Source of the DNA: Nitrosarchaeum sp.
Lineage (GTDB): Archaea; Thermoproteota; Nitrososphaeria; Nitrososphaerales; Nitrosopumilaceae
Reading direction: 5' to 3'
Assembly: GCA_002737445.1 (NCBI GenBank)
Contig: NSIR01000005.1
Span: 1 to 64,000 of the forward strand
DNA: 64,000 bases
Shown: piece after piece, positions 36,292-45,724 of the stretch
How the letters are laid out: each line of letters begins with the position of its first letter
Numbering within the stretch: position 1 is the first letter of the stretch
Made by a program: the position numbers and the translations under genes
Notes under the pieces: model-generated
What the model was told of the DNA's origin: nothing
The model's database searches: none
Seen by the model: the letters and a program-made list of their open reading frames with translations, nothing else

Positions 36292-36660
36292 CTATGATTC
36301 TAGAACTATTTTATTATTTGAAAATGACATGATAGAACCACCATATTCTTTAATTCGTTTTTTTAATTCTTTATCCAGAGTACCAATTATGACTCTGTTT
36401 TTCTTTACATAATCAATTAATTCTTTATCTGCAAAATTTCCAGAAATTGATATGATTTTAAAAGATTTTATAAAATCTCTAGTTCTAAGTGCAATTTGAT
36501 TTTTTTGTGGATTTTTAATTAATTCAGAAATCTCATTATGAACTACTTGAGGAACTACAAAAGTAATTTGTCCTATTTCTACATCAAGATTATCAATATT
36601 TTTGATTCTTGTATTTGCTAAATGAATTAAAAAACTCGTATCGCAAATTACTTCAACCAA
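36292..36660 (-). CDS. PIN-domain protein, Fcf1-like, linked to aIF2-gamma
   Basis: The 122-residue protein is one PIN domain: Val-Ile-Cys-Asp-Thr-Ser-Phe-Leu-Ile near residues 4-12, a conserved Glu near 44, and Ile-Gly-Thr-Leu-Asp-Lys-Glu-Leu near 91-98, giving the acidic residues of the nuclease site. Its start overlaps the end of aIF2-gamma by 8 bases. In archaea this gene neighbours S6e and aIF2-gamma, which argues for rRNA processing rather than a toxin; no antitoxin gene is adjacent. Confidence 0.85.
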   Translation of the reverse strand: MVEVICDTSFLIHLANTRIKNIDNLDVEIGQITFVVPQVVHNEISELIKNPQKNQIALRTRDFIKSFKIISISGNFADKELIDYVKKNRVIIGTLDKELKKRIKEYGGSIMSFSNNKIVLES

Positions 36661-37918
36661 TTATTCCTGCACCGATTAATCTCCATCTTTCAGTAATTTT
36701 TCTACTAATAGCTACATTACCTCCTTCAAATATGCAAGCTGGTCGTCGCAGTTCAACGTCTATACTGTTTGTTTTAATTTTAGATACTTTACCTAAAATT
36801 GGAGCAGTTCCAATGTTTAGACGTAATAATTCTCCTACTTGAATTGGAAGTACTTTGGTATCTTCTGATGCTCCAACAGCAGAATCAAATAAATTTACTT
36901 CAAGTTTAATTTGTGAGGAATTTTCTGGGAGTGTTCCAGGTTTTCCAATTACAGATCCTATAAAAGAGTCACTTCTTGTCATTGCTGGATCAAGTTTTGT
37001 ACCAATTGCTACCAATCCACCAGGTTTTACAGAATCTACAATGCCTGCAGCAGTACCTAATGAAGTAATTTCAGTTAATAATGGCTCATATGTTTTCTTT
37101 TTTTCATCCATCATACCAGGTTTGATTTCAATTTCATCACCGACATTAAAAGTTCCTTGAGTTAAACTACCTCCAATTACACCGCCTTTGATGTTTTTTA
37201 GTTTTGTACCAGGTTTGTTTACATCAAAAGATCGTAAGACATGCATTATTGATTCTTTAGATTCATCTCGTTCTGGAGTCTTTATGCTAGATTCAATTGC
37301 GCCAATCAATGCATCAATGTTAAGACCAGATTGTGCAGAGATTGGTATAATTGGTGCTTTTGCAGCATATGAGCCTTTAACAAATTGTGTAATTTCTTGA
37401 TGATTGGCAAGTGCTTCTTCATATGAAATTAAATCTATTTTATTTTGAAGTATAACAATTTGTTGTATGCCAAGTGTTTGTAATGCTAAAAGATGTTCCT
37501 TAGTTTGTGGTTTAGGTACTTGTTCATTAGCAGCAACAAGTAATAATGCTCCATCCATTAATGCAGAGCCTGAAAGCATGTTTGCCATCAGACTTTCGTG
37601 TCCAGGACTATCTACAAAACTAACAACTCTAGATAATTCACTTTCTTTTCCACAGTTATTACACGTTGGAGTTGTTGAATATCCTAATGGTTCTTCACAA
37701 CTTTTACATTTGTAAAATGCTGCATCTGAATAACCAACACGAATTGTAATTCCTCGTTTTAATTCTTGACTGTGAACACTTGTCCACGAACCTGTTAATG
37801 CTTGAATAAGTGTAGTTTTACCATGATCCACGTGACCTGCTGTTCCAATATTTACACAAGGTTGATGACCATATTTTTTTATGTACCATTCTGGAAGTGT
37901 TTCTCTCCAATGCATCAA
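36653..37918 (-). CDS. Translation initiation factor aIF2 subunit gamma
   Basis: The 421-residue GTPase has the G1 motif Gly-His-Val-Asp-His-Gly-Lys-Thr-Thr near 28, a zinc knuckle (Cys-Lys-Ser-Cys...Cys-Asn-Asn-Cys, about 73-89), Asp-Ser-Pro-Gly-His-Glu (G3) and Gln-Asn-Lys-Ile-Asp (G4), then two beta-barrel domains as in EF-Tu. The start may be the second Met. It binds Met-tRNAi and, in Sulfolobus, protects mRNA 5' ends. It follows S6e on the same strand. Confidence 0.96.
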   Translation of the reverse strand: MMHWRETLPEWYIKKYGHQPCVNIGTAGHVDHGKTTLIQALTGSWTSVHSQELKRGITIRVGYSDAAFYKCKSCEEPLGYSTTPTCNNCGKESELSRVVSFVDSPGHESLMANMLSGSALMDGALLLVAANEQVPKPQTKEHLLALQTLGIQQIVILQNKIDLISYEEALANHQEITQFVKGSYAAKAPIIPISAQSGLNIDALIGAIESSIKTPERDESKESIMHVLRSFDVNKPGTKLKNIKGGVIGGSLTQGTFNVGDEIEIKPGMMDEKKKTYEPLLTEITSLGTAAGIVDSVKPGGLVAIGTKLDPAMTRSDSFIGSVIGKPGTLPENSSQIKLEVNLFDSAVGASEDTKVLPIQVGELLRLNIGTAPILGKVSKIKTNSIDVELRRPACIFEGGNVAISRKITERWRLIGAGIIG

Positions 37919-37967
37919 TCAAAATATAGTAGCGGTATATGTTAATCTATTCTTTTTATTTATTTTT

Positions 37968-38348
37968 TTAAGATTCTACTGGTACTTCTACAGGAACTTC
38001 AACTGGTAACTCGCCATCATATTTACAATTTATTTGATATATTTCTTCTGACACAGTATTTCCACGCATAAGTTTTCTTACTCTTTGTCCAATTTCTGTT
38101 GCTTGTAATCCAACACCTTTGGAAAGTAAAACATATTTTCTTGCTGAACCATGAATATCTTTTCTCATTGGTACACCAGATTTATCACTACCACCAGTTA
38201 AATTTAATTTTCCTTTTAATCCAACTATTGACGCATCTGTTTGATTACCTAATTGTAAACCTAGTAATGTATTTGCATCACTATCTTTCAATTCTTTAGT
38301 AATAGATTTTCCTTTAATGTCGGATATAGTAAGTTTGAAATTTGTCAA
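37968..38348 (-). CDS. rps6e: 30S ribosomal protein S6e
   Basis: The 126-residue protein has the S6e core: Phe-Lys-Leu-Thr-Ile-Ser-Asp, Leu-Leu-Gly-Leu-Gln-Leu-Gly, Gly-Gly-Ser-Asp-Lys-Ser-Gly-Val-Pro-Met-Arg near 53-63 and Arg-Val-Arg-Lys-Leu-Met-Arg-Gly-Asn-Thr-Val near 88-98. The tail ends in a short Pro-Val-Glu-Val repeat. It heads the S6e-aIF2-gamma-PIN gene block, a conserved archaeal order. Confidence 0.95.
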   Translation of the reverse strand: MTNFKLTISDIKGKSITKELKDSDANTLLGLQLGNQTDASIVGLKGKLNLTGGSDKSGVPMRKDIHGSARKYVLLSKGVGLQATEIGQRVRKLMRGNTVSEEIYQINCKYDGELPVEVPVEVPVES

Positions 38349-38422
38349 TTATTAGAAAAAAAAGTTGAACGACTAATTAACCTTTGGACATTATTTTTAA
38401 ATGCAGATTATATCAAATACAC

Positions 38423-38545
38423 ATGGATGATGAAATTCTATGTCCAAAATGTAATAGTAAGATGGTAGATTTACAAGCATGTCATATGTTTTGTCCTAAC
38501 TGCGGAGCACATTTAGATTGTTCAGATAAAGGAAATTTTTGGTAA
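38423..38545 (+). CDS. Very small zinc-ribbon protein
   Basis: A 40-residue frame from ATG 38423 encodes Cys-Pro-Lys-Cys near residue 7 and Cys-Pro-Asn-Cys-Gly near 24, plus a third cysteine pair member between and after them, a compact zinc ribbon. TATATCAAAT about 10-18 bases upstream could hold part of the promoter. It ends exactly where the next gene on the other strand ends. Function unknown; small zinc ribbons may be adaptors or transcription/translation accessory factors. Confidence 0.6.
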   Translation: MDDEILCPKCNSKMVDLQACHMFCPNCGAHLDCSDKGNFW

Positions 38546-38734
38546 TTAAATGCCAGATCTTTTTGGAATATAATTATATGACATGTTTATTGCTTGATCT
38601 TTCATAATTTCAAGATAGGCATCATAATCAGCTTCAAAATTACAATGAGGGCAAGTCACTTTAGTCATTTCATCATTTAAAATTGCTATTTTTTCACATT
38701 CGGGGCAGCGCGCATCCATGATATTCTTTTTCAA
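38546..38734 (-). CDS. Small zinc-ribbon protein
   Basis: The frame encodes 62 residues, or 57 if the second ATG at 38719 (Met-Asp-Ala-Arg-Cys) is used, which I consider equally likely. Cys-Pro-Glu-Cys (about 10-13) and Cys-Pro-His-Cys (about 29-32) form a zinc ribbon; the rest is a short acidic-to-polar helix. No family is recognised. It is tail to tail with the small zinc-ribbon gene at 38423. Confidence 0.6.
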   Translation of the reverse strand: MKKNIMDARCPECEKIAILNDEMTKVTCPHCNFEADYDAYLEIMKDQAINMSYNYIPKRSGI

Positions 38735-38771
38735 TCAAGATATTTAATCATAATTATTAAATTCTATTTAA

Positions 38772-38845
38772 GCGAAGTTAGTCTAGCTCGGTAAGATGTC
38801 AGCTTCCCAAGCTGAAGGTCGCGGGTTCAAATCCCGCACTTCGCA
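38772..38845 (+). tRNA. tRNA-Gly (anticodon CCC)
   Basis: The 74-base sequence folds as a normal tRNA: acceptor GCGAAGT pairs with ACTTCGC, discriminator A. Anticodon stem TCAGC/GCTGA closes the loop TTCCCAA, giving CCC. The T arm is GCGGG-TTCAAAT-CCCGC. CCA is not encoded and there is no intron. Confidence 0.95.
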
Positions 38846-38849
38846 TGTA

Positions 38850-39812
38850 TTATAATTCTCTAATTGCCTGTTCAATGATTCCTCTATCTTTAGCTTTTGG
38901 AAAAAGCATTAGATAATTTTTAAGATCATTTATTGCTTCAGAATTATTTTTTTGTTTCTCTTTTAGGTAAGCACGATTTTTATAAATTTTTGCAGATCTT
39001 TTTGGATTTATTTGAATAGCTGTACTATAAGCTAATTCAGCTTTATCAAATTGATTAGATTTAAGATAATAATTACCAAGTCCATTATATGCAAGATAAA
39101 ATCTATTATTGATTTTTATACATTTTTCATAGTGTTGAACACATTCATTAGAATTTTGTTCGTTTAGTAAACTTGCTAATAAATAAAATGCTATCGGATT
39201 ATTTTCATCTAACATGATAGCTTTTTTTAGAGTTATCAAAGCATCTGATATATTTTTTTGTATGATTAATCTTTCAGAAATAAAGCATAATCTATTTGAT
39301 TTTTCACTTGAATCACTTTCTAATTTTATTGATGATAAAATATCTGCAGGAGCTAAAATTATCAATAATCTTGCTTCTTCAGACCATTCTTTATCAAAAA
39401 TCTCGTTAGGAATAACTCCTTCTTGTAATTCACCTTTACGATTTCCTTTTTGAATATAATGAAAAATAGTTTTTTCGTTTTCATCATATCCAGATATTAC
39501 TGAAGCATGTTGAGTGATTTCAGGAATTCCTGGAAGAATTACTATTGGTGGAATTCCTAAATCAATAATTTTTTTTAATTGAGATAAAGAAGAATTGATA
39601 ATTTTACATTCTAATCCGTGTCTTTCTGCAAATTCTATTCCTTCAATTAAAATACTCCCATTAAAATCGCCATATTGTTTTGCTATTTCTAAAGCTTCTT
39701 TGATTGAAAGTTCAATATTCCAATATTTTGAAACTACGTTAATTGGAAGTGGTAAACAAATATTTTCATCTTCTACTATAGGAAGTAAAAGTTGGTGTTC
39801 CAAAGAATCCAT
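38850..39812 (-). CDS. TPR-repeat protein with N-terminal peptidase C39-like domain
   Basis: The 320-residue protein has an N-terminal alpha/beta region (about 1-160) that resembles papain-like C39 domains: Pro-Pro-Ile-Val-Ile-Leu-Pro-Gly and His-Ala-Ser-Val-Ile-Ser-Gly-Tyr-Asp-Glu near 108-117 look like the histidine part, but the expected catalytic Cys near the N-terminus is not seen, so it is probably inactive. The C-terminal half (about 170-320) has four TPR-like repeats (for example Ala-Tyr-Asn-Gly-Leu-Gly-Asn-Tyr-Tyr). Likely a protein-binding scaffold. It follows the amidotransferase gene by 33 bases. Confidence 0.65.
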   Translation of the reverse strand: MDSLEHQLLLPIVEDENICLPLPINVVSKYWNIELSIKEALEIAKQYGDFNGSILIEGIEFAERHGLECKIINSSLSQLKKIIDLGIPPIVILPGIPEITQHASVISGYDENEKTIFHYIQKGNRKGELQEGVIPNEIFDKEWSEEARLLIILAPADILSSIKLESDSSEKSNRLCFISERLIIQKNISDALITLKKAIMLDENNPIAFYLLASLLNEQNSNECVQHYEKCIKINNRFYLAYNGLGNYYLKSNQFDKAELAYSTAIQINPKRSAKIYKNRAYLKEKQKNNSEAINDLKNYLMLFPKAKDRGIIEQAIREL

Positions 39813-39845
39813 AAAAATGATAAATTTGAGAGTAATTAAAATTAA

Positions 39846-40388
39846 TCAAAGAGCACAAAATTTTTCAATGAGACTTTGACCATTCTCAGTCATTTCAGGG
39901 TGAAATTGAGTGCCAAAAATTAGTTTTTTGTTGTATTGAATAATTTCAACTTTACAATTTTTAGATATACCAATTACAATTAAAATATCAGGTAATTTAG
40001 AAATTTCAAATCCATGACTTTCATATACATCTAAATCATTATTGCAAAGAAGGTTTTCTTTTTGAATATTTATTTTTTCGTTGCCTTTTTGAACAAATGC
40101 AAGTTTTCTGATTGTTCCCCCCAAAGTTAAAGCTAGTATTTCTGCACCATAACAAATTCCTAATAATTTTTTATCATTTATAATGGAATAATTAATTATT
40201 TTAGAATTTATTTCGTTAATTTTTTTTTCATTTTTTCTTCGTCCAGATAAAATAAAGGAATCATAATTATCTAGTGATTTTAGATCTAGTTTGTGTGGTA
40301 TCTGCTTTTTAAATTGTATTTTTTTACAATTTAAAAAATCAATTAAATTTTTTGTATAAATTGAACCATTATCAATAACCAGAAGCAA
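39846..40388 (-). CDS. Class I glutamine amidotransferase, GuaA-N-like
   Basis: The 180-residue protein is a stand-alone class I amidotransferase domain: Leu-Gly-Ile-Cys-Tyr-Gly-Ala-Glu near residue 77 (nucleophilic Cys) and Phe-His-Pro-Glu near 163 (catalytic His and Glu). The domain layout fits the small subunit of archaeal GMP synthase, but the partner synthetase subunit is not in the window and an amino-acid-synthesis role is also possible. Confidence 0.75.
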   Translation of the reverse strand: MLLVIDNGSIYTKNLIDFLNCKKIQFKKQIPHKLDLKSLDNYDSFILSGRRKNEKKINEINSKIINYSIINDKKLLGICYGAEILALTLGGTIRKLAFVQKGNEKINIQKENLLCNNDLDVYESHGFEISKLPDILIVIGISKNCKVEIIQYNKKLIFGTQFHPEMTENGQSLIEKFCAL

Positions 40389-40512
40389 GTAGTGAACTAA
40401 AATGAATTCTCCTAATTTAATGTTCTAAAATATTAATGGTTAATTATCATAATACAATTTTATATGTTTTAATTAGAAATCTATAATTTCTTATGATTTT
40501 TTTGTTTAATGA

Positions 40513-43374
40513 TTATTTACCGACTGAAATTGAAATATAATGTATTTCAGGGATACTGTCTTTTACTATGATTGTTCCAATATTGAGATTAGTGTCTTCT
40601 TCCCATACGAACACTCTATCACTTCTTGGTTTTACAAAAGTATCTATAAAATTAGTCAAGAAATCATTTGTAGATGCACGATCACTTTCAGTAAAAAATG
40701 CAATCTCTCCCTCATTAAATGATAATGGAATTTGTATTGATGTTGGTTCAGAAATCTCAATTCCATTTTCTTTGAATAAGGATTTAACAATATTGATTCT
40801 GTCTGATCTTCCTAATTCAACATAATTGGAATCAATTGAAGTTGAAGAAGCAGATACACCAGATACCTTTTTCAAGTATGCTTCAAATGCCTCTTGTTGT
40901 GTATCTCCCAAGCCAACATAATACTCTCCAGTAAATGCTGCACCTACTGCTGCAATAGTACCAAGTTGTGCAACTACCCCACCAGCTCCAGCAGTGTATA
41001 CGGGAATAAAGTAGACATCATGCTCACCAACTCTATATAGAATGTTATCTCCAATTCTAGGATTTCTCAAAAGTGTTTTCAATTCAGCAAATGCTGGATC
41101 TTTATCCAACGCTTCTTTGACTGCAGTAGGACCAATCAATTTGGTAGTAGAATTTAATGGAACTTCATAAAATTGTATATCCCCTAAGTGTTTAAGATCA
41201 TTTTCAACTATCATGTATCCTGCAAGATTTCTTCCTTGTGAACCTCGTAATTCTAATGAAAGCAAACCGATGAATTCAGTCTTTTCAAACCCTGGTGGTT
41301 TAGCTTCTACATAATAAGTTTCTAACCCTTGAGGAATTTCATAAAATTCATTTGCTTGGATAAATGTTTCAACATCATTTACATGATAAATATTATACAT
41401 TTGAGCTTTCCAATTAAATAATTCTACCGGGTATCGAATTTGTTTTTCAAGCCAAGAGGGTATTGGTTTGAATTGATCAGAATATTCACTAGTAAACATT
41501 TCAGTAAAGAAATCATTGCCTGTTTTTAATAATTGAATATCACCATTGTAACTATCTATGAGAGCAAATCCTACTAATCGGAGATATGGATTTCCAGAAG
41601 ACCATGGTACATCATGAGTGTCAAATCCAATTATTAGTGGCATTAACCAATAGGAATGTTCTCCATCAGTTACTGGAATAGAATCTAATTCTTTACCAAA
41701 TACATCGTATAGGAAATAAGGATACAAAGTTTTCATTCTATCTTGAACATCTTTGTATCTCATTACGTGAACTGATTCTGTAGGAAATGAAAGTAAAAAG
41801 TTAGGTTCAAAACTCCAGCTAAGTGGCGGAGAAACATCTAATCCTCCCTTTCCATTATAAAATACACCTCCTAACTCTGCAGTGGTAGAACCCCTAGAAT
41901 TTGGATATGCTGACCAGGTTTGCCCGAAGAGTCCTCCTTCACCATAATAAATTTCTCTTTGTTTAAAGAATTTACCACTATCTACAATTTGACCATTTGT
42001 CGCCTCAAGTGTGAGGAATCCATCTGGAACATGAGTATACACAAGATGTTCATTATACCATCTATTTTCAAGACTTACAGAAGAGGGTAGGACAGGCTTC
42101 ATTGAGGCAGTCCAGTATAATGTATTATTAAAACGAAGAATATCATTATCCTCAAAATCTACATTTGGTATTAATCCAATTTCAGGTTTTAATTTAGCAA
42201 ACGCTGCTTCCCAATCCCAAATTCTAACTGTATCAAGTACATCAGCGTTCTTACTTACATAATTTTTAATATTATTTGGAGATATAGATTGTAATTGTAC
42301 ATCATGTGTGTTTTCTTTAATATCGTCAAGTTGACCTATGTAACGATTGACACCAATTTGTTGAGCAGTATAAGGTCCCAAATATTCAATTTTTTTTGTA
42401 TCTGCAATACTATTATTGACAGTTACTAATCCACCAACCATAATTGCAATTACTAAAACAATTAAAATTCTAATGTATACGTCTCTTTTTAACATATGAG
42501 TAAGAACACGTGCTCTTATTCTATCTACAATTGAAAAAGATAAAAGAATAAATCCGATTAATAGTGTTCCACCTACAATATACCGTGTATTATAATTAAT
42601 TTCATCAGTAAAAAATAGATTAAAACCTATCCATAGTATACCTACACCAATTATGGTTTCTATAGTTGAAACATAATTTAGATATCGTGGTTTTCCACTT
42701 TTTGAATCTTTAAGATACAAAGTAATTACATTAAGTATTTTGTGAATACCAACATACAAAACTAAACGGATTGTAATTGCTGCAAGAATTGGAGGTAAAA
42801 GAATTACTAAGCTTGGAATCATTGGAACAACTTGTTCAACGGCATAATTAGGATCAGTATTTGGAGTTACAAATGGTAAAGAAAATAGATTTGATAAATT
42901 TTCTATACCTATGCTATTTCCATTAATAAAAGATACTGCTGCAAATCCAAACATAATATTCACAAAAAATGCTCCAAAGAGCAAAATCTTTGTAATTTGC
43001 CAAATGGTAAATTGTATTGGACTTAGTTTGTAATCCTTAAAGTTTTGAATTTGATTTGAAATTGGTTGTTGTGTATTTTTTCCAATAAAACTAATAGCAG
43101 TATAAATTGCGTACCAAAAAATAGATGATCTTCCAAAGATGTTCACTCGTACCAAAGCAATTGCTGAAAGAATGATAGTTGAAACTAGAGAAAAATAGAG
43201 AGGTTTTGTAAATTGGTCGCCAAATTCTGCAAAATTCATAGATAGAATTACACCCTGATTTCCAGCAACTGCCAATATTGCAACTGCAATTATGGCAACT
43301 ATGATTAATCTAACGAGTTTTCCTGCATCTGGAGGGGGAGCTCGCTTATCAGTAGAGGCGCTATACAAAATCAA
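40513..43374 (-). CDS. UPF0182 family large membrane protein
   Basis: The 953-residue protein has about seven transmembrane helices in the first 320 residues and a very long extracytoplasmic domain with the UPF0182 motifs (Tyr-Leu-Gly-Pro-Tyr-Thr-Ala-Gln-Gln, Asn-Arg-Trp-Tyr-Asn-Glu-His-Leu-Val-Tyr-Thr-His, Tyr-Phe-Leu-Tyr-Asp near 555, Arg-Val-Gly-Glu-His-Asp-Val-Tyr-Phe-Ile-Pro-Val-Tyr near 780). The family occurs in Actinobacteria, Cyanobacteria and some archaea; function unknown. The length is normal. A 14-base palindrome lies upstream at 43422. Confidence 0.9.
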   Translation of the reverse strand: MILYSASTDKRAPPPDAGKLVRLIIVAIIAVAILAVAGNQGVILSMNFAEFGDQFTKPLYFSLVSTIILSAIALVRVNIFGRSSIFWYAIYTAISFIGKNTQQPISNQIQNFKDYKLSPIQFTIWQITKILLFGAFFVNIMFGFAAVSFINGNSIGIENLSNLFSLPFVTPNTDPNYAVEQVVPMIPSLVILLPPILAAITIRLVLYVGIHKILNVITLYLKDSKSGKPRYLNYVSTIETIIGVGILWIGFNLFFTDEINYNTRYIVGGTLLIGFILLSFSIVDRIRARVLTHMLKRDVYIRILIVLVIAIMVGGLVTVNNSIADTKKIEYLGPYTAQQIGVNRYIGQLDDIKENTHDVQLQSISPNNIKNYVSKNADVLDTVRIWDWEAAFAKLKPEIGLIPNVDFEDNDILRFNNTLYWTASMKPVLPSSVSLENRWYNEHLVYTHVPDGFLTLEATNGQIVDSGKFFKQREIYYGEGGLFGQTWSAYPNSRGSTTAELGGVFYNGKGGLDVSPPLSWSFEPNFLLSFPTESVHVMRYKDVQDRMKTLYPYFLYDVFGKELDSIPVTDGEHSYWLMPLIIGFDTHDVPWSSGNPYLRLVGFALIDSYNGDIQLLKTGNDFFTEMFTSEYSDQFKPIPSWLEKQIRYPVELFNWKAQMYNIYHVNDVETFIQANEFYEIPQGLETYYVEAKPPGFEKTEFIGLLSLELRGSQGRNLAGYMIVENDLKHLGDIQFYEVPLNSTTKLIGPTAVKEALDKDPAFAELKTLLRNPRIGDNILYRVGEHDVYFIPVYTAGAGGVVAQLGTIAAVGAAFTGEYYVGLGDTQQEAFEAYLKKVSGVSASSTSIDSNYVELGRSDRINIVKSLFKENGIEISEPTSIQIPLSFNEGEIAFFTESDRASTNDFLTNFIDTFVKPRSDRVFVWEEDTNLNIGTIIVKDSIPEIHYISISVGK

Positions 43375-43421
43375 TACTTGTTGTGACTCGGTAAATTAAT
43401 GTCTTACCAGTAAAAATTCAG

Positions 43422-43435
43422 AAATTAGCTAATTT
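43422..43435. repeat. 14-base perfect palindrome upstream of UPF0182 gene
   Basis: AAATTAGCTAATTT reads the same on both strands and lies about 48-61 bases before the start codon of the UPF0182 gene, where an operator could sit. It may also be a chance AT-rich palindrome. The convergent direction of transcription is absent here (primase genes point the same way), so it could also lie between two units. Confidence 0.3.
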
Positions 43436-43488
43436 AAAAAAATTTTTGCTTTAATTTTTATATCGATGATGATCAAATGATAAAAAAT

Positions 43489-44610
43489 TTAGCAAATATT
43501 AGCCAATTTTTTGCAAATCATGTATACCGCAGCATATGTTGGAATTGATACTTTTTCATTAAAAAAAGGTCCAAATTTTCTATTTTTTAGACTAAATTCT
43601 ATAGGACAGTTAGCAATTACTTCAACTAAATTATCATTTAAAAATGAGGCTTCAGTATATGGATCAAAATCTGGAAGATTATCACAGTGAATTTTTGTCA
43701 TGCCACTTTTACTATTTACTGAACCTGGAAGTCTAAATATTCTATGAATATCCATAGTTACATTCGGATCAATTTTAATCCCAATTGTATTTGCAATTTC
43801 ATCGAGAGTTTTTTGAAAAGAAGAATAACCATTTTCAATTAATTCAGATATAATTTTTGATCTTTTTGATTTTGAGCCATAAATTTCTTTTGAAAATCTT
43901 CCTCGCCACCCCTTTTCTTCAAAATCTGGAAATGATGAACGATTTGGTTTAATTTTTTTCATACCAAAAGTTTCTGGAATTGATCCATTTAGCATGATAT
44001 AATCAGTTAATTCTGAACGTTCTCTTGATCCAATTTGTTGATATTGTGAATTATAAACATGAATGTGGAATCCTTCGTTACCAGAAAAATAAACATGGAT
44101 ATCATTTTGCTTAATGCCTAAATCTTCAATTAAAATCTGTGATAGTTTTGATACTTGATTCTTACAAGCATTTATACAATTTTTACATGTAAGTGATTTT
44201 TTTTCTAATTTTGTAGAGTTGCATTTACTACAGTTACTATTGTTTAAAGATATTTCATCACATTCAGTACATTTAGAAATTGTATGATTTTTTCTACATT
44301 CTAAATTAAGATCTTTTGCATCAATATCAAAAATAAGATCTGCTTCTTTCCAATCCTTTTCATTCATAGATAAATTTGGGAAAGAGTAACATGCATTAGA
44401 ACAGTACACGTCTGAAGGAATATTTTTAATTAATAAAAGACGTAATTCTTTATCGTCTTTTATTGAGATATGTCGTGTCATGCCAGAATTAAATTTTTGA
44501 AAGCCAAATTCTCTCTCAGAAGTTCTATTTGGTACACGTATAAGATCAAAATGATCAAAATAGTATTTTTTAAAAGTATCTTCCAAAAATGCTACATTAT
44601 TTTCTTGCAT
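43489..44610 (-). CDS. priS: DNA primase small (catalytic) subunit PriS
   Basis: The 373-residue protein has the archaeo-eukaryotic primase motifs: Leu-Ile-Phe-Asp-Ile-Asp-Ala-Lys-Asp near 92-100 with catalytic aspartates, a cysteine-rich zinc region (Cys-x2-Cys pairs, about 108-148), Tyr-Phe-Ser-Gly-Asn-Glu-Gly-Phe-His-Ile near 165-174 and His-Arg-Ile-Phe-Arg-Leu-Pro near 290. It makes RNA primers. Its start shares one base with the end of priL, so the two subunits are translated in tandem. Confidence 0.95.
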   Translation of the reverse strand: MQENNVAFLEDTFKKYYFDHFDLIRVPNRTSEREFGFQKFNSGMTRHISIKDDKELRLLLIKNIPSDVYCSNACYSFPNLSMNEKDWKEADLIFDIDAKDLNLECRKNHTISKCTECDEISLNNSNCSKCNSTKLEKKSLTCKNCINACKNQVSKLSQILIEDLGIKQNDIHVYFSGNEGFHIHVYNSQYQQIGSRERSELTDYIMLNGSIPETFGMKKIKPNRSSFPDFEEKGWRGRFSKEIYGSKSKRSKIISELIENGYSSFQKTLDEIANTIGIKIDPNVTMDIHRIFRLPGSVNSKSGMTKIHCDNLPDFDPYTEASFLNDNLVEVIANCPIEFSLKNRKFGPFFNEKVSIPTYAAVYMICKKLANIC

Positions 44611-45635
44611 TAGATTTTCTTAGTTCCAAATTGATTAGGATTAATTATATTATTACATTCGGGTATTATAAAACATAAATTTTGAGTTTTTAGTTTTTCA
44701 CAAGAAGGACATGAGTAGTGTGTACCACTACCTGAAGCTCCTGCCAAGTGTTTTAATTGATATAAAGTTACTCGTTCATTATAATCTGGTGCATTTTTGA
44801 ATAGTGGTGCAATTTCTTCAACTGATTGATTTTTTCCTAAAAGAAACGTTGCAAGCATAAATCTTCCAGAGTGTGGAAGATTTTCACCCTTCTCAAGAAT
44901 TTCAATGGCGTGTTTTATGCATGGTGGATATTCTCCTGTAGATACCGTGTAAGTTACAAACTTTTTAGATATTGAAATTAATTTATTTATTGAATCTTCA
45001 AAGCCTGAAATCATAGGTGGTGTTTTAGCATTAATAATTTTTGAACTGATATATGTTCCAAGTTCTTTACGAATTAATCTAACTGTTTCATGTGGAGTAA
45101 GAAAAACTTGGCCATTTTCTAAATGTCTGTTTATTAATTTCCATTCTCTTTCATGAAAATGTATTGAATGTTTGAGATAATCAGAAACAGGTATCACGAA
45201 AAAATCATTTTGCTTTTTTACTTGAACTGAAAATAGATCATCAATTATTCTTATTGCTAATTGATTCTTTGATTCATCTGAAATATTTGCCAAATCCCTT
45301 TCCAAGTATTTTTCTGCACGTCTAGCTTCTGCAAGTGCGAATCTTTTGATTAGTGTAGTCATTCCACTTAATTTTAGTAATACGATTGCTAAAAGAAAAG
45401 AAAACACTTCTCGTGGAAGTGCAGCCTGATTTGATGCTTGATCACCAATTAATTCAGATTGATATATTTTTCCATCTGCAGCTACTTCAATTCGATTAAA
45501 TGCTTTTTCAATTAATGATTTTAAATCTGGATCAGTTCCAAATTGCTCAAGTGTGAATCCTTTATCTTTTAGATATTGACCGGCATCTGCCAAAAAAGGG
45601 TATTTTGCAATTTCATCCTGTCCAAGTGCAAGCAT
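44610..45635 (-). CDS. priL: DNA primase large subunit PriL
   Basis: The 341-residue protein has an N-terminal helical domain and a C-terminal iron-sulfur domain: Cys-Ile-Lys-His (about 236), Gly-Arg-Phe-Met-Leu-Ala-Thr-Phe-Leu (about 254-262), Tyr-Ser-Cys-Pro-Ser-Cys near 308-313 and a last cysteine near 320, the four 4Fe-4S ligands. It controls primer length and start for PriS. It lies directly upstream of priS in the same unit. Confidence 0.94.
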   Translation of the reverse strand: MLALGQDEIAKYPFLADAGQYLKDKGFTLEQFGTDPDLKSLIEKAFNRIEVAADGKIYQSELIGDQASNQAALPREVFSFLLAIVLLKLSGMTTLIKRFALAEARRAEKYLERDLANISDESKNQLAIRIIDDLFSVQVKKQNDFFVIPVSDYLKHSIHFHEREWKLINRHLENGQVFLTPHETVRLIRKELGTYISSKIINAKTPPMISGFEDSINKLISISKKFVTYTVSTGEYPPCIKHAIEILEKGENLPHSGRFMLATFLLGKNQSVEEIAPLFKNAPDYNERVTLYQLKHLAGASGSGTHYSCPSCEKLKTQNLCFIIPECNNIINPNQFGTKKI

Positions 45636-45724
45636 AATAATGATTATAGATAATTACATAAAAATATGGTTTTAGTTTTTTTAATATAGCTGATTTAAAT
45701 TATGTTTAGTTAATGTTATAACAT

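Noticed and set aside
36292-36660. VapC-type toxin
   Set aside because: It is a PIN domain, but no antitoxin gene is adjacent and the overlap with aIF2-gamma downstream of S6e is a conserved archaeal order pointing to RNA processing.
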